From positions 124,001-188,000 of the forward strand of contig NZ_JARXVT010000004.1 of the NCBI RefSeq assembly GCF_029892845.1: a stretch of 64,000 bases of DNA. The letters run 5' to 3'. A model generated the notes under the pieces. That model made no database searches. It worked only from the letters and a program-made list of their open reading frames with translations, and was not told the origin of the DNA. The first letter of the stretch is position 1. Every line of letters begins with the position of its first letter. This document shows, piece by piece, positions 55,572 through 64,000 of the stretch. The position numbers and the translations under genes were made by a program. This stretch comes from Aurantimicrobium minutum (GTDB lineage Bacteria; Actinomycetota; Actinomycetes; Actinomycetales; Microbacteriaceae).

Positions 55572-56357
55572 TTAGAGACTTGCTTGTGCAGAGTAGCGAC
55601 CGTCGTTGTTATAGACGGTGACAGAGACGCCAAAGACGTCTGTGAGGTTCTCGCTTGTCAGTGTTGTGGCGAGAGGCCCAGCGTATGCAGCGCCCCCGTC
55701 CTTGACGAGGAGAACGTGGCTGAAACCCCGTGGAATCTCTTCAACGTGGTGAGTAACCATGATGATGGCAGGTGCTGTGGGGTTTCCAGCAAAATATCCC
55801 AGCATTTGCATGATTTCTTCACGAGAACCTAGGTCGAGACCTGCCGTTGGCTCATCCAACAAGAGAAGTTCTGGATCAGTCATGATGGAACGCGCAATTT
55901 GCATACGCTTTGCTTCACCTTCAGAGAGTGAAACGAGTGTGCGATCGGAAAGACCCTCGAGACGCCATTCAGCAAGAACGCGACGTGCACGTCGAATGTC
56001 GAGATCTTCAAACTGTTCACCACGGCGTTCAGCAGCTGCGTATGCAGCTGTGATGACTGCATCAGAAACAGTCTCCGTCGGCGGAATGCGCTTAGACATG
56101 CTGGAAGATGCGTAACCAACTCGTGGCCGTAACCATTCAGGGTCTGCTGTTGCAAGATCTTCGTCAAGAACGGTCACCTGGCCGCTTGTGGGGATATCCC
56201 AGCCCGCTGCCATATCAAGCAGCGAAGTTTTTCCTGCGCCGTTGGCACCAAGGATTATCCAGCGTTGATCGCTAGATACCTCCCAGTTCAGGTTATTGAC
56301 AACGGTATTGCCGTCGCGAACGAGAGAAGCGTTTGAAAAACGAAGAACCTGAACCAT
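55572..56357 (-). CDS. ABC transporter ATP-binding protein
   Basis: A 261-residue ABC ATPase. Walker A is GANGAGKTS (about 37-45), the Q-loop follows, the signature is LSEGEAKRMQIAR (about 142-154), Walker B LLLLDEPTAGLD (about 162-173) and the switch His in MVTHHVEEIP. No permease gene is adjacent; it resembles the stand-alone YlmA/ModF-like ATPases. The substrate is unknown. TAGCAT at -12 to -7 marks a leaderless start. Confidence 0.88.
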   Translation of the reverse strand: MVQVLRFSNASLVRDGNTVVNNLNWEVSSDQRWIILGANGAGKTSLLDMAAGWDIPTSGQVTVLDEDLATADPEWLRPRVGYASSSMSKRIPPTETVSDAVITAAYAAAERRGEQFEDLDIRRARRVLAEWRLEGLSDRTLVSLSEGEAKRMQIARSIMTDPELLLLDEPTAGLDLGSREEIMQMLGYFAGNPTAPAIIMVTHHVEEIPRGFSHVLLVKDGGAAYAGPLATTLTSENLTDVFGVSVTVYNNDGRYSAQASL

Positions 56358-56363
56358 TCCTCA

Positions 56364-56369
56364 ATGCTA
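56364..56369 (-). promoter_or_regulatory. ABC ATPase gene -10 element, leaderless
   Basis: TAGCAT is at -12 to -7 of the ATG at 56357. A GAGGA sequence also touches the ATG, but too closely to act as a ribosome binding site. Confidence 0.45.
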
Positions 56370-56376
56370 ACGAGAG

Positions 56377-57561
56377 TTAGGCCGTGACGAGGTTGTAAAT
56401 CGCCCGTGTTTGCTCTGCAATTGCCATCCAGTCGAAGTGAACACGAGCACGCTCCCTCGCTGCGACACCCATCTGCTGCGCTCGAGCAGGATCTGACACC
56501 GCTTCACGAAGTGCCTGCTCAAGATCAGAGACAAATTTTTCAGGGTTCACCGGAGTTCCGGTTCCATCTTGAACCTGTTCAATGGGGACCAGCCAGCCAG
56601 TGACACCGTCTTCCACTACTTCAGGAATACCACCCGTGGCCGTTCCCACGACGGGGATGCCGCATGCCATAGCTTCCAAATTCACAATCCCCAAGGGTTC
56701 ATAAATGGATGGGCACACAAAAGTAGTCCCTGCGCTCAAGATTGCAGCAAGTTCATGACGGGGTAAATGGTCCGTAATCCAAATCACTCCCTCACGTTGG
56801 GCTTGGAGCTGAGCAACCTTGTGCTCAACCTCTGCCTTGATTTCTGGAGTATCTGGAGCACCTGCACACAAAATCAGTTGAACTTCGCTAGGAAGACGCT
56901 CAGCAGCTTCTAAGAGGTATGGAAGACCCTTCTGTCGGGTTATGCGCCCTACAAAGACCACCGAAGGACGCGACGAGTCAATCCCCCATCGCTCCAACAG
57001 CTCAGGGTTTGCTGTGGGAGCCCAGGCATCAACATCAATACCGTTGTGAACAACATGAACTTTGGCGGGGTCGATATGTGGATAGCTCCGAAGAATATCC
57101 AGGCGCATACCAGCGCTGACAGCAATCACAGCATCTGCAGATTCGTAAGCAGACTTCTCAATCTGGCTCGAAACCCGATAACCACCACCTAATTGCTCTG
57201 CCTTCCAGGGTCGCAAAGGCTCCAAGCTGTGTGCAGTGATGACGTGGGGAATTCCATGAAGTAGTTGAGCAACACGTCCGGCTTCATTTGCGTACCACGT
57301 GTGGGAATGCACCACATCAGCTCCAGCTGCATCGTTCGCCATCAAGAGATTCACACCGATGGTTTGGAGAACGGAATTCGCTTCTGAGAGCTCTGTGGGC
57401 ACTTCATAGTTTGTGACGTCCTGCTCTGAGCGCGGTGCCCCGAAGCAGCGCACTTGAACCTCTAAAGAGGTGCGCAGTGCCTTGACAAGCTCGGTCACGT
57501 GAACACCAGCTCCACCGTAAATCTCTGGCGGATATTCCTTAGTCAATAAATCAACGCGCAT
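56377..57561 (-). CDS. glgA: GlgA/GlgM-type glycosyltransferase (glycogen or maltose-1-P synthase)
   Basis: A 394-residue GT4 enzyme of the actinobacterial glycogen synthase type. It has PPEIYGGAGVHVTELVKAL (about 14-32) as the donor-site glycine loop, VFVGRITRQKGLPYLLEA (about 194-211) and the EX7E segment YEPLGIVNLEAMACGIPVVG (about 300-319). It is divergent from glgC, the same layout as Rv1212c/Rv1213 of M. tuberculosis, where the enzyme (GlgM) makes maltose-1-phosphate from ADP-glucose. Whether it makes glycogen or maltose-1-P cannot be told. Confidence 0.92.
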   Translation of the reverse strand: MRVDLLTKEYPPEIYGGAGVHVTELVKALRTSLEVQVRCFGAPRSEQDVTNYEVPTELSEANSVLQTIGVNLLMANDAAGADVVHSHTWYANEAGRVAQLLHGIPHVITAHSLEPLRPWKAEQLGGGYRVSSQIEKSAYESADAVIAVSAGMRLDILRSYPHIDPAKVHVVHNGIDVDAWAPTANPELLERWGIDSSRPSVVFVGRITRQKGLPYLLEAAERLPSEVQLILCAGAPDTPEIKAEVEHKVAQLQAQREGVIWITDHLPRHELAAILSAGTTFVCPSIYEPLGIVNLEAMACGIPVVGTATGGIPEVVEDGVTGWLVPIEQVQDGTGTPVNPEKFVSDLEQALREAVSDPARAQQMGVAARERARVHFDWMAIAEQTRAIYNLVTA

Positions 57562-57568
57562 GTGAAGA

Positions 57569-57574
57569 ACGCTA
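57569..57574 (-). promoter_or_regulatory. glgA -10 element, leaderless
   Basis: TAGCGT is at -13 to -8 of the ATG at 57561. Confidence 0.45.
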
Positions 57575-57644
57575 TAACACTCAGAGTTCTAATGCCCACA
57601 CGTAATCTTTCTCATTACGTTGCATATCTGTTACAAGAGTGTCC

Positions 57645-57650
57645 TACTGT
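57645..57650 (+). promoter_or_regulatory. glgC -10 element, leaderless
   Basis: TACTGT is at -12 to -7 of the glgC ATG at 57657, with TTGCAT 19 bp upstream as a weak -35. Confidence 0.5.
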
Positions 57651-57656
57651 TGAGAC

Positions 57657-58895
57657 ATGCCAAAGAAGGTTTTCGGAATTGTTCTCGCCGGCGGCGAGGG
57701 CAAGCGCCTCATGCCCCTGACAGAAGACCGCGCGAAGCCAGCTGTGCCCTTTGGCGGCCAGTATCGATTAGTTGACTTCGCTATCTCCAACTTAATCAAC
57801 TCGGGGCTTCGTCAAATTGTTGTGCTGACTCAGTACAAATCCCATTCACTTGACCGCCACGTTTCACAGACTTGGCGCATGTCTGGTCTCCTGGGCTCTT
57901 ATGTGGCTTCTGTTCCAGCCCAGCAACGCCTGGGCAAGCGTTGGTTCTCAGGAAGTGCCGATGCAATCCTGCAGAGTCTCAACCTGATTCGCGATGAAAA
58001 GCCAGACATCGTCGTTGTCGTGGGTGCAGACCACGTTTATCGCATGGACTTTGATCAAATGATTCAAGCTCATATTGAATCGGGCAAGAAAGTTACTGTC
58101 GCCGCAATTCGTCAGCCCATTCGCATGGCTGATCAGTTTGGCGTGATTGAAGTTGATAATACGGATGTAACCAAAATTGGTCGCTTCCGCGAAAAGCCAA
58201 CTGATGCGATTGGTTTGCCCGATAACCCAGAAGAAGTTCTGGTCTCGATGGGCAATTACGTCTTTGACGCGGATGCACTCATCGAAGCCGTCGAAACGGA
58301 CGGAGAATTACCAGACTCCAGCCACGATATGGGTGGAGACATCATCCCCTACTTCGTCGCCAAAGATGAAGCAGGCGTTTACGACTTCAACCGCAATGAT
58401 GTCCCCGGTTCCACCGACCGTGATAAGTACTACTGGCGTGATGTCGGTAGCATCGATAGCTTTTTTGATGCACACATGGACCTCATCTCGACTTTGCCAG
58501 TGTTCAACCTGTACAACACGGATTGGCCCATTTACTCAATGCAGGTCAACTCACCGCCGGCAAAGTTTGTGCGCGATGCCCGTGGAAGAGTTGGGGCAAC
58601 AATCGACTCTGTTGTTTCACTTGGTTCTTTACTGTCTGGTGCTCACATCGAACGAAGCGTTCTAGGACCTTGGTGCGAAGTAAGTTCTGGGGCAAGCATC
58701 CACGACTCAATCGTTTTCGACCACGTCAGTGTGGGTTCAGATGTAGAAATTCGCAGAGCTATTCTGGATAAAGAAGTAGTTGTTGATGATGGAGCCAAAA
58801 TCGGCGTGGATCACGATCGTGACCGGGCACGAGGATTCACCGTCACAGAATCAGGCATCACTGTTGTAGGCAAGGGAGTTCGAGTAGCGCCATGA
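57657..58895 (+). CDS. glgC: Glucose-1-phosphate adenylyltransferase
   Basis: A 412-residue enzyme that makes ADP-glucose for alpha-glucan synthesis. The nucleotidyltransferase motif is [25 protein letters not shown] (split here: [20 protein letters not shown], residues 12-31), followed by [18 protein letters not shown] (about 121-130), the glucose-1-P line GRFREKP and a C-terminal left-handed beta helix (about 300-412). Its stop overlaps serB (ATGA). Confidence 0.97.
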   Translation: MPKKVFGIVLAGGEGKRLMPLTEDRAKPAVPFGGQYRLVDFAISNLINSGLRQIVVLTQYKSHSLDRHVSQTWRMSGLLGSYVASVPAQQRLGKRWFSGSADAILQSLNLIRDEKPDIVVVVGADHVYRMDFDQMIQAHIESGKKVTVAAIRQPIRMADQFGVIEVDNTDVTKIGRFREKPTDAIGLPDNPEEVLVSMGNYVFDADALIEAVETDGELPDSSHDMGGDIIPYFVAKDEAGVYDFNRNDVPGSTDRDKYYWRDVGSIDSFFDAHMDLISTLPVFNLYNTDWPIYSMQVNSPPAKFVRDARGRVGATIDSVVSLGSLLSGAHIERSVLGPWCEVSSGASIHDSIVFDHVSVGSDVEIRRAILDKEVVVDDGAKIGVDHDRDRARGFTVTESGITVVGKGVRVAP

Positions 58896-59560
58896 CCGAA
58901 TCCCGTACTGTCTCAATAAATACGGATTCTCAGCGCTTCCTCGTCGTACTTGATGTCGACTCAACTCTGATTGAGAATGAGGCAATCGAACTCATTGCTG
59001 CCGAAGCTGGGTCTCTTGAACTCGTAGCAGCAGTTACTGAACGTGCCATGCGAGGTGAACTAGATTTTGCCGAAAGTCTCCGAGAACGTGTGGCCACCCT
59101 TGAAGGGTTGCCAGAGAGTGTTTTTGATACCGTCCGCTCCCAGATCACCGTCACAGCCGGTGCACAGGCACTAATTGAGAAAGTCAAAGCCCACGGCGGA
59201 CATGTCGGTGTTGTCAGTGGCGGTTTTCACGAACTTCTCGATCCACTTGCCAAATCGCTCGGTCTTGATTTCTGGAAGGCAAACAGACTAGAAATCAGCG
59301 ACGGCAAGCTCACAGGAAAAGTCTTAGGCGAAATCGTCGACGCTCAAACCAAAGCAGACACTTTGATTGAATGGGCAAACTTGACCAACACTCCCCTGGC
59401 ACAAACCGTTGCCATAGGCGATGGCGCAAATGACCTCACCATGATGGGGGTTGCAGGACTCGGGATTGCTTTCTGCGCAAAACCCATTGTTCAAGAACAA
59501 GCTGACGTTGCACTCAATGAGCGTGACCTCAGCAAAGCACTGGAGATGTTTGGGCTTTAG
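58892..59560 (+). CDS. serB: Phosphoserine phosphatase
   Basis: A 222-residue HAD enzyme for the last step of serine synthesis. Motif I is [11 protein letters not shown] (Asp21, Asp23), motif II is VVSGGFHE (about 108-115), and motif III/IV are KADTLIEW and [17 protein letters not shown] (about 175-191). It lacks the N-terminal ACT domains of the mycobacterial SerB2. It overlaps glgC by 4 nt and converges with fabG by 4 nt. Confidence 0.94.
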   Translation: MTESRTVSINTDSQRFLVVLDVDSTLIENEAIELIAAEAGSLELVAAVTERAMRGELDFAESLRERVATLEGLPESVFDTVRSQITVTAGAQALIEKVKAHGGHVGVVSGGFHELLDPLAKSLGLDFWKANRLEISDGKLTGKVLGEIVDAQTKADTLIEWANLTNTPLAQTVAIGDGANDLTMMGVAGLGIAFCAKPIVQEQADVALNERDLSKALEMFGL

Positions 59561-60264
59561 TGGCCCATTCCTAAACCACCATCGACGGGGATTACTGCAC
59601 CGGAAATGTATCCGGCATCATCGGAAGCAAGCCACGCACATACTTTGGCTACTTCTGAAGGTTGAGCAAAACGACCGGCAGGGATGTTCTTACGGTATTG
59701 CTCCTGCTGTTCCTCTGGCAGAGCAGCAGTCATATCGGTTTCAATAAATCCAGGTGCAACAACGTTCGCCGTGATTCCTCGTGCACCGAGTTCACGAGTG
59801 AGTGAACGGGCCATTCCTACAAGGGCACTCTTTGAAGACGAGTAGTTAACCTGGCCAGCAGAGCCATAGAGGCCCACAACAGAAGAAATCAACACAATTC
59901 GACCAAAACGAGCCTTAAGCATGCCCTTAACTGCACGCTTCACAACCTTGAAAGTGCCACCCAAGTTGGTATCAACAACAGAATCAAATTCTTCATCGGT
60001 CATTCGCATAACCAGGGTGTCTTTGGTGATACCAGCGTTAGCAACGAGAACCTCGATTGGACCAAGTTTGGATTCAATCTCTGCGTATGCTGCATCCAAA
60101 GAAGCACCGTCAGTTACATCAGCACGCACAGTGAGTGAACCTGCAGGGCCTTCGCCAGAACGGGCAGTAACAGCCACGCGGTGTCCTTGTGCGATGAACT
60201 CTTCAGCAAGAGCGAAACCAATTCCACGGTTTCCACCCGTAATCAGCACGGTACGAACAGTCAC
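59557..60264 (-). CDS. fabG: 3-oxoacyl-ACP reductase FabG
   Basis: A 235-residue SDR. The cofactor motif TGGNRGIG is at about 9-16, VANAG near 82, and the catalytic Ser-Tyr-Lys in SSVVGLYGSAGQVNYSSSK (about 132-150). NVVAPGFIETDMT is the usual C-terminal line. It reduces beta-ketoacyl-ACP in fatty acid synthesis. GTG at 60264 has a strong GGAGGAATT site, so an upstream ATG at 60285 is not the start. A -10 (TAAGCT) lies 30 nt upstream. Confidence 0.93.
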   Translation of the reverse strand: MTVRTVLITGGNRGIGFALAEEFIAQGHRVAVTARSGEGPAGSLTVRADVTDGASLDAAYAEIESKLGPIEVLVANAGITKDTLVMRMTDEEFDSVVDTNLGGTFKVVKRAVKGMLKARFGRIVLISSVVGLYGSAGQVNYSSSKSALVGMARSLTRELGARGITANVVAPGFIETDMTAALPEEQQEQYRKNIPAGRFAQPSEVAKVCAWLASDDAGYISGAVIPVDGGLGMGH

Positions 60265-60293
60265 AATTCCTCCAGTCGGATGCATTGAATGCC

Positions 60294-60299
60294 AGCTTA
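60294..60299 (-). promoter_or_regulatory. fabG -10 element
   Basis: TAAGCT on the minus strand predicts a leader of about 24 nt carrying the GGAGG site. It lies 4 bp from the divergent -10 of the DUF3099 gene. Confidence 0.45.
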
Positions 60300-60303
60300 G
60301 TCG

Positions 60304-60309
60304 TAGGCT
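60304..60309 (+). promoter_or_regulatory. DUF3099-SURF1 -10 element
   Basis: TAGGCT predicts transcription from about 60316, a 30-nt leader without a clear ribosome binding site. Confidence 0.4.
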
Positions 60310-60345
60310 AGGAGCACCACATCAACCGTTGGGACACGGCCGACA

Positions 60346-60621
60346 ATGAAGAAACAGCTTCAGTCAGCAACATCACTTCCGCTCGCTCCAATTGATGAGC
60401 GTCGCATTCGCATGATCAAATACTCCATTGCCATGGGTATTCGTATGGTGTGCATTATTGCCATGCTTTTTGTCTCAGGCTGGTGGCTTGTCGTGTGTGC
60501 AACTGGTGCGATTGTGTTGCCATATTTCGCCATGATTATTGCCAACGTTAAAGTGGCTCCACAACAGGGAGCCGTCGAACGTCCAGCAACAATCGTGTTA
60601 TATCAAGAGAAGTCCAGTTGA
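60346..60621 (+). CDS. DUF3099 membrane protein
   Basis: A 91-residue actinobacterial protein of unknown function with two transmembrane helices at about 27-45 and 47-68. The hydrophilic start (SLPLAPIDERRIRMIKYSIA) fits the DUF3099 family line. The stop overlaps the SURF1 TTG (TTGA), so both are coupled, and a membrane role linked to oxidase assembly is possible but unproven. Confidence 0.82.
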   Translation: MKKQLQSATSLPLAPIDERRIRMIKYSIAMGIRMVCIIAMLFVSGWWLVVCATGAIVLPYFAMIIANVKVAPQQGAVERPATIVLYQEKSS

Positions 60622-61490
60622 GCTCTGAACAGCAGCAAAATGCTGAGCAAGTTCCGTGGTATCGCGTTGCCTTCACTAAGCGCTGGCTGAGTTATCTCCT
60701 GATAACTGCGATCTTTGCTGGTGCATGTATCGCTCTCTCAACATGGCAGTTTGCTCGCCGTGACGAAGCACGACAGGAAATTGATCGTGTGCTGGCAAAC
60801 TACAACTCTGAACCAGAAGCTCTGAACATAGTTCTTCCTGATCCACAACAATTCAATCCAGATGACAAGTGGATTCCGGTTGAAGTAACTGGGAAATATC
60901 TTGTAGATGAACAATTCGTTGTGCGTAGTAGACCTCGAGAACAAGTGGCTGGTGTTGAGGTTCTTTCTCCCCTACTCACTGATGAGGGGACGATATTTAT
61001 TGTCGACCGTGGTTGGCTTCCAGCCAATGAGAATCCAGAAGATCCATACGTTCTTCCTTCCCCTCCGACTGGAGAAGTAACCGTCATAGCCCGGCTCAAA
61101 GCCAGTGAACCAAGCATTCCTGGACGGGAAATGTCCGATGGCCAAGTAGCAACTATTGAATTGCCACTGATTGAAGAAATTTTGGGAGCACCGACATACA
61201 CCGGAGCTTACGGGCTCCTCGCACGTGAAACCCCGTCAGCAAGTGACACTGCTCCCCTCCCAGCACTCAAACCAACTCTGGAAGAGGGTGCCCACCTCAG
61301 CTATGCATTGCAGTGGATCATGTTTGGAGTATTGGCGTTTATCGGACTTGTCTGGGCTGTGCGCAACGAACTGCGTATCCGCAATGCAGAAACCGAAGAA
61401 GGTCAAGCAAAACGCGCAGCGCAAGCCTCAAAGCGCAGGGCAAAGCCCACTGAGGAAGACATCGAAGATGCCATCCTCGACGGACGCTAA
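60618..61490 (+). CDS. SURF1-family cytochrome oxidase assembly protein
   Basis: A 290-residue membrane protein with one helix near each end (about 18-37 and 229-248) and a soluble domain between, the SURF1 layout. Family lines are CIALSTWQFARRDEAR (about 35-50), DKWIPVEVTGKYL, FIVDRGWLPAN (about 129-139) and the C-terminal SYALQWIMFGVLAFIGLVWA (about 225-244). It helps insert haem a into CtaD. The TTG start overlaps the DUF3099 stop. It ends flush against leuA. Confidence 0.92.
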   Translation: MSSEQQQNAEQVPWYRVAFTKRWLSYLLITAIFAGACIALSTWQFARRDEARQEIDRVLANYNSEPEALNIVLPDPQQFNPDDKWIPVEVTGKYLVDEQFVVRSRPREQVAGVEVLSPLLTDEGTIFIVDRGWLPANENPEDPYVLPSPPTGEVTVIARLKASEPSIPGREMSDGQVATIELPLIEEILGAPTYTGAYGLLARETPSASDTAPLPALKPTLEEGAHLSYALQWIMFGVLAFIGLVWAVRNELRIRNAETEEGQAKRAAQASKRRAKPTEEDIEDAILDGR

Positions 61491-63259
<1,769 letters not shown>

Positions 63260-63269
<10 letters not shown>

Positions 63270-63297
63270 TGAGGCCTAATAAGTGGACTCGTCGCGG
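63260..63297 (-). promoter_or_regulatory. leuA leader hairpin (anti-sequester)
   Basis: An 11-bp perfect stem CCGCGACGAGT/ACTCGTCGCGG has a 16-nt loop. Its 5' arm lies in codons 10-14 of the leader peptide and its 3' arm is just past the leader stop. No U-run follows, so it is not a simple terminator. Confidence 0.7.
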
Positions 63298-63326
63298 CAG
63301 CTAAGAAGAAGCAGACCAAAGGACAT
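63276..63326 (-). CDS. leuL: leuA leader peptide
   Basis: A 16-codon frame reading M-S-F-G-L-L-L-L-S-C-R-D-E-S-T-Y then TAG. Codons 5-8 are CTG CTT CTT CTT, all Leu. ATG 63326 has TAGCCT exactly at -12 to -7, so it would be translated from a leaderless mRNA. A run of four Leu codons just upstream of mutually exclusive RNA stems before leuA is the layout of amino-acid attenuators. The peptide itself needs no function. Confidence 0.75.
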   Translation of the reverse strand: MSFGLLLLSCRDESTY

Positions 63327-63332
63327 ATTTCT

Positions 63333-63338
63333 AGGCTA
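63333..63338 (-). promoter_or_regulatory. leuA/leader -10 element, leaderless
   Basis: TAGCCT on the minus strand is placed so that transcription starts at the A of the leader ATG (63326). It sits 12 bp past the era stop. Confidence 0.6.
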
Positions 63339-63349
63339 GCACTGAGCTA

Positions 63350-64000
63350 CTAGAAGCCCAATCGCTGAAGCAATTTGGGATCTCTTTGCCAATCTTTGGC
63401 AACCTTCACGCGCAAGCTGAGGAAGACCTTCTGGCCTACCAGTGGTTCGATTGCGGCACGCGATCGCTGACCAATATCTTTCAGGCGTTCTCCACCATTA
63501 CCAATGATGATGCCTTTTTGGCTGTCGCGTTCAACGAAGACGTTTGCATAGATTTCGAGGAGGTCTTTATCTTCCCTCTGAATCATGTCATCGAGAGTAA
63601 CTGCGAGAGAGTGAGGCAATTCTTCATGAACGCCTTCAAGAATTGTTTCTCTGATGAGCTCAGAGATTCGCTTCTCTAAATCTTCATCAGTGTTCTGCTC
63701 CAAGGGATACAGAGCTACACCTTCAGGCAAAAGCTTGATGAGTTCATCAGCTAAAAGATCAACCTGATCATCGCCCACTGCTGAAACAGGAATGATCGTG
63801 GACCAATCACGCAGTTCTTGGACTTCGAGAAGGCGGGTAGCAATTGCCTTTTTAGACGAGACATCCGTTTTGGTGATCACCGCAACCTTCACAGCACGAG
63901 GATATTTATCCAGCTGTTCATTGATGAAGCGGTCTCCGGGACCAACGGGTTCGTCCGCAGGAAAACACATCCCGATAACATCTACGTCACCGAGCGTGGC
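63350..64000 (-). CDS. era: GTPase Era, C-terminal part (partial)
   Basis: 217 residues are open to the window edge; the start and the P-loop lie beyond it. The segment begins TLGDVDVIGMCFPADEPVGPG, contains the G4 motif TKTD (about 45-48), and G5 SAVGDDQ (about 75-81). It ends in a KH domain with GIIIGNGGERLKDIGQRSR (about 166-184). Era binds 16S rRNA near its 3' end and helps 30S assembly. It is directly upstream of the leu leader. Confidence 0.94.
   Translation of the reverse strand, partial: ATLGDVDVIGMCFPADEPVGPGDRFINEQLDKYPRAVKVAVITKTDVSSKKAIATRLLEVQELRDWSTIIPVSAVGDDQVDLLADELIKLLPEGVALYPLEQNTDEDLEKRISELIRETILEGVHEELPHSLAVTLDDMIQREDKDLLEIYANVFVERDSQKGIIIGNGGERLKDIGQRSRAAIEPLVGQKVFLSLRVKVAKDWQRDPKLLQRLGF

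Noticed and set aside
59211-59219. PafBC-like block TTGTCAGTG inside serB
   Set aside because: It lies in coding sequence, has no TANNNT 8 bp downstream and no gene starts nearby. A similar TTGTCAGTG near 55651 in the ABC ATPase gene fails for the same reasons.

Overview
The window looks like a compact actinobacterial chromosome, most likely family Microbacteriaceae (order Micrococcales) and probably one of the small-genome freshwater lineages. Evidence: the polA-rpsA-coaE-uvrB-uvrA order, trpD divergent from ctaE-qcrCAB, the actinobacterial cytochrome oxidase subunit IV, divergent GlgA/GlgC, PafB-PafC-TatA-TatC-HelY, DUF3043 and DUF3099 proteins, and a base composition near 50% G+C, low for the phylum. 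The family and habitat are inferences from gene content; no 16S gene is present. I see no insertion sequence, prophage, CRISPR array or gene-free stretch above about 150 bp. Several convergent genes share their stop codons.

Layout. 1-9.3 kb (+): end of polA, rpsA, coaE, then uvrB-uvrA-uvrC. 9.3-18.5 kb: small metabolic genes (GDPD phosphodiesterase, SDR, Nudix), an HdeD-like membrane protein, an amine/amino-acid oxidase, three transporters (EamA and two tandem MFS) and glycerol kinase. 18.5-28 kb: the respiratory block, with trpD, ctaE-qcrC-qcrA-qcrB (+), a GyrI-like gene, ctaF-ctaD-ctaC (-) and erpA. 28-30 kb: M20 peptidase and DUF3043 protein from overlapping divergent promoters. 30.2-46.3 kb: thirteen co-oriented minus-strand genes, read as HAD, trmI, FKBP lipoprotein, pafB, pafC, tatA, tatC, helY, lnt, dnaE, hisD, nrdR, pyrD. 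The proteasome/pupylation genes normally found between trmI and pafB are absent. 46.3-55.5 kb: PAC2 protein, uppP, tRNA-Leu(GAG), a four-repeat protein, a helicase, an rRNA/tRNA methylase, a sirtuin, a glycosyltransferase with a hydrolase, an exonuclease and rpmE2. 55.5-64 kb: ABC ATPase, glgA/glgC, serB, fabG, DUF3099, SURF1, leuA and the end of era.

Two regulatory themes stand out. First, about twenty promoter-proximal genes have a TANNNT-type -10 hexamer placed exactly 12 or 13 bases before the start codon and no Shine-Dalgarno (SD) sequence, so they should give leaderless mRNAs; I used this rule to choose several starts. Second, leuA is preceded by an apparent attenuator: a leaderless 16-residue leader peptide with four consecutive Leu codons, an 11-bp hairpin, and an alternative pairing in which the same 3' arm would hide the leuA ribosome binding site.

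Functional links: UvrABC, the PafBC damage-response regulator and DnaE cover repair and replication. CtaC-F, QcrABC, SURF1 and ErpA build the bc1-aa3 supercomplex and supply Fe-S clusters. TatAC, Lnt and the lipoproteins CtaC and FKBP belong to the envelope. A PafBC-like promoter precedes the PAC2 gene.
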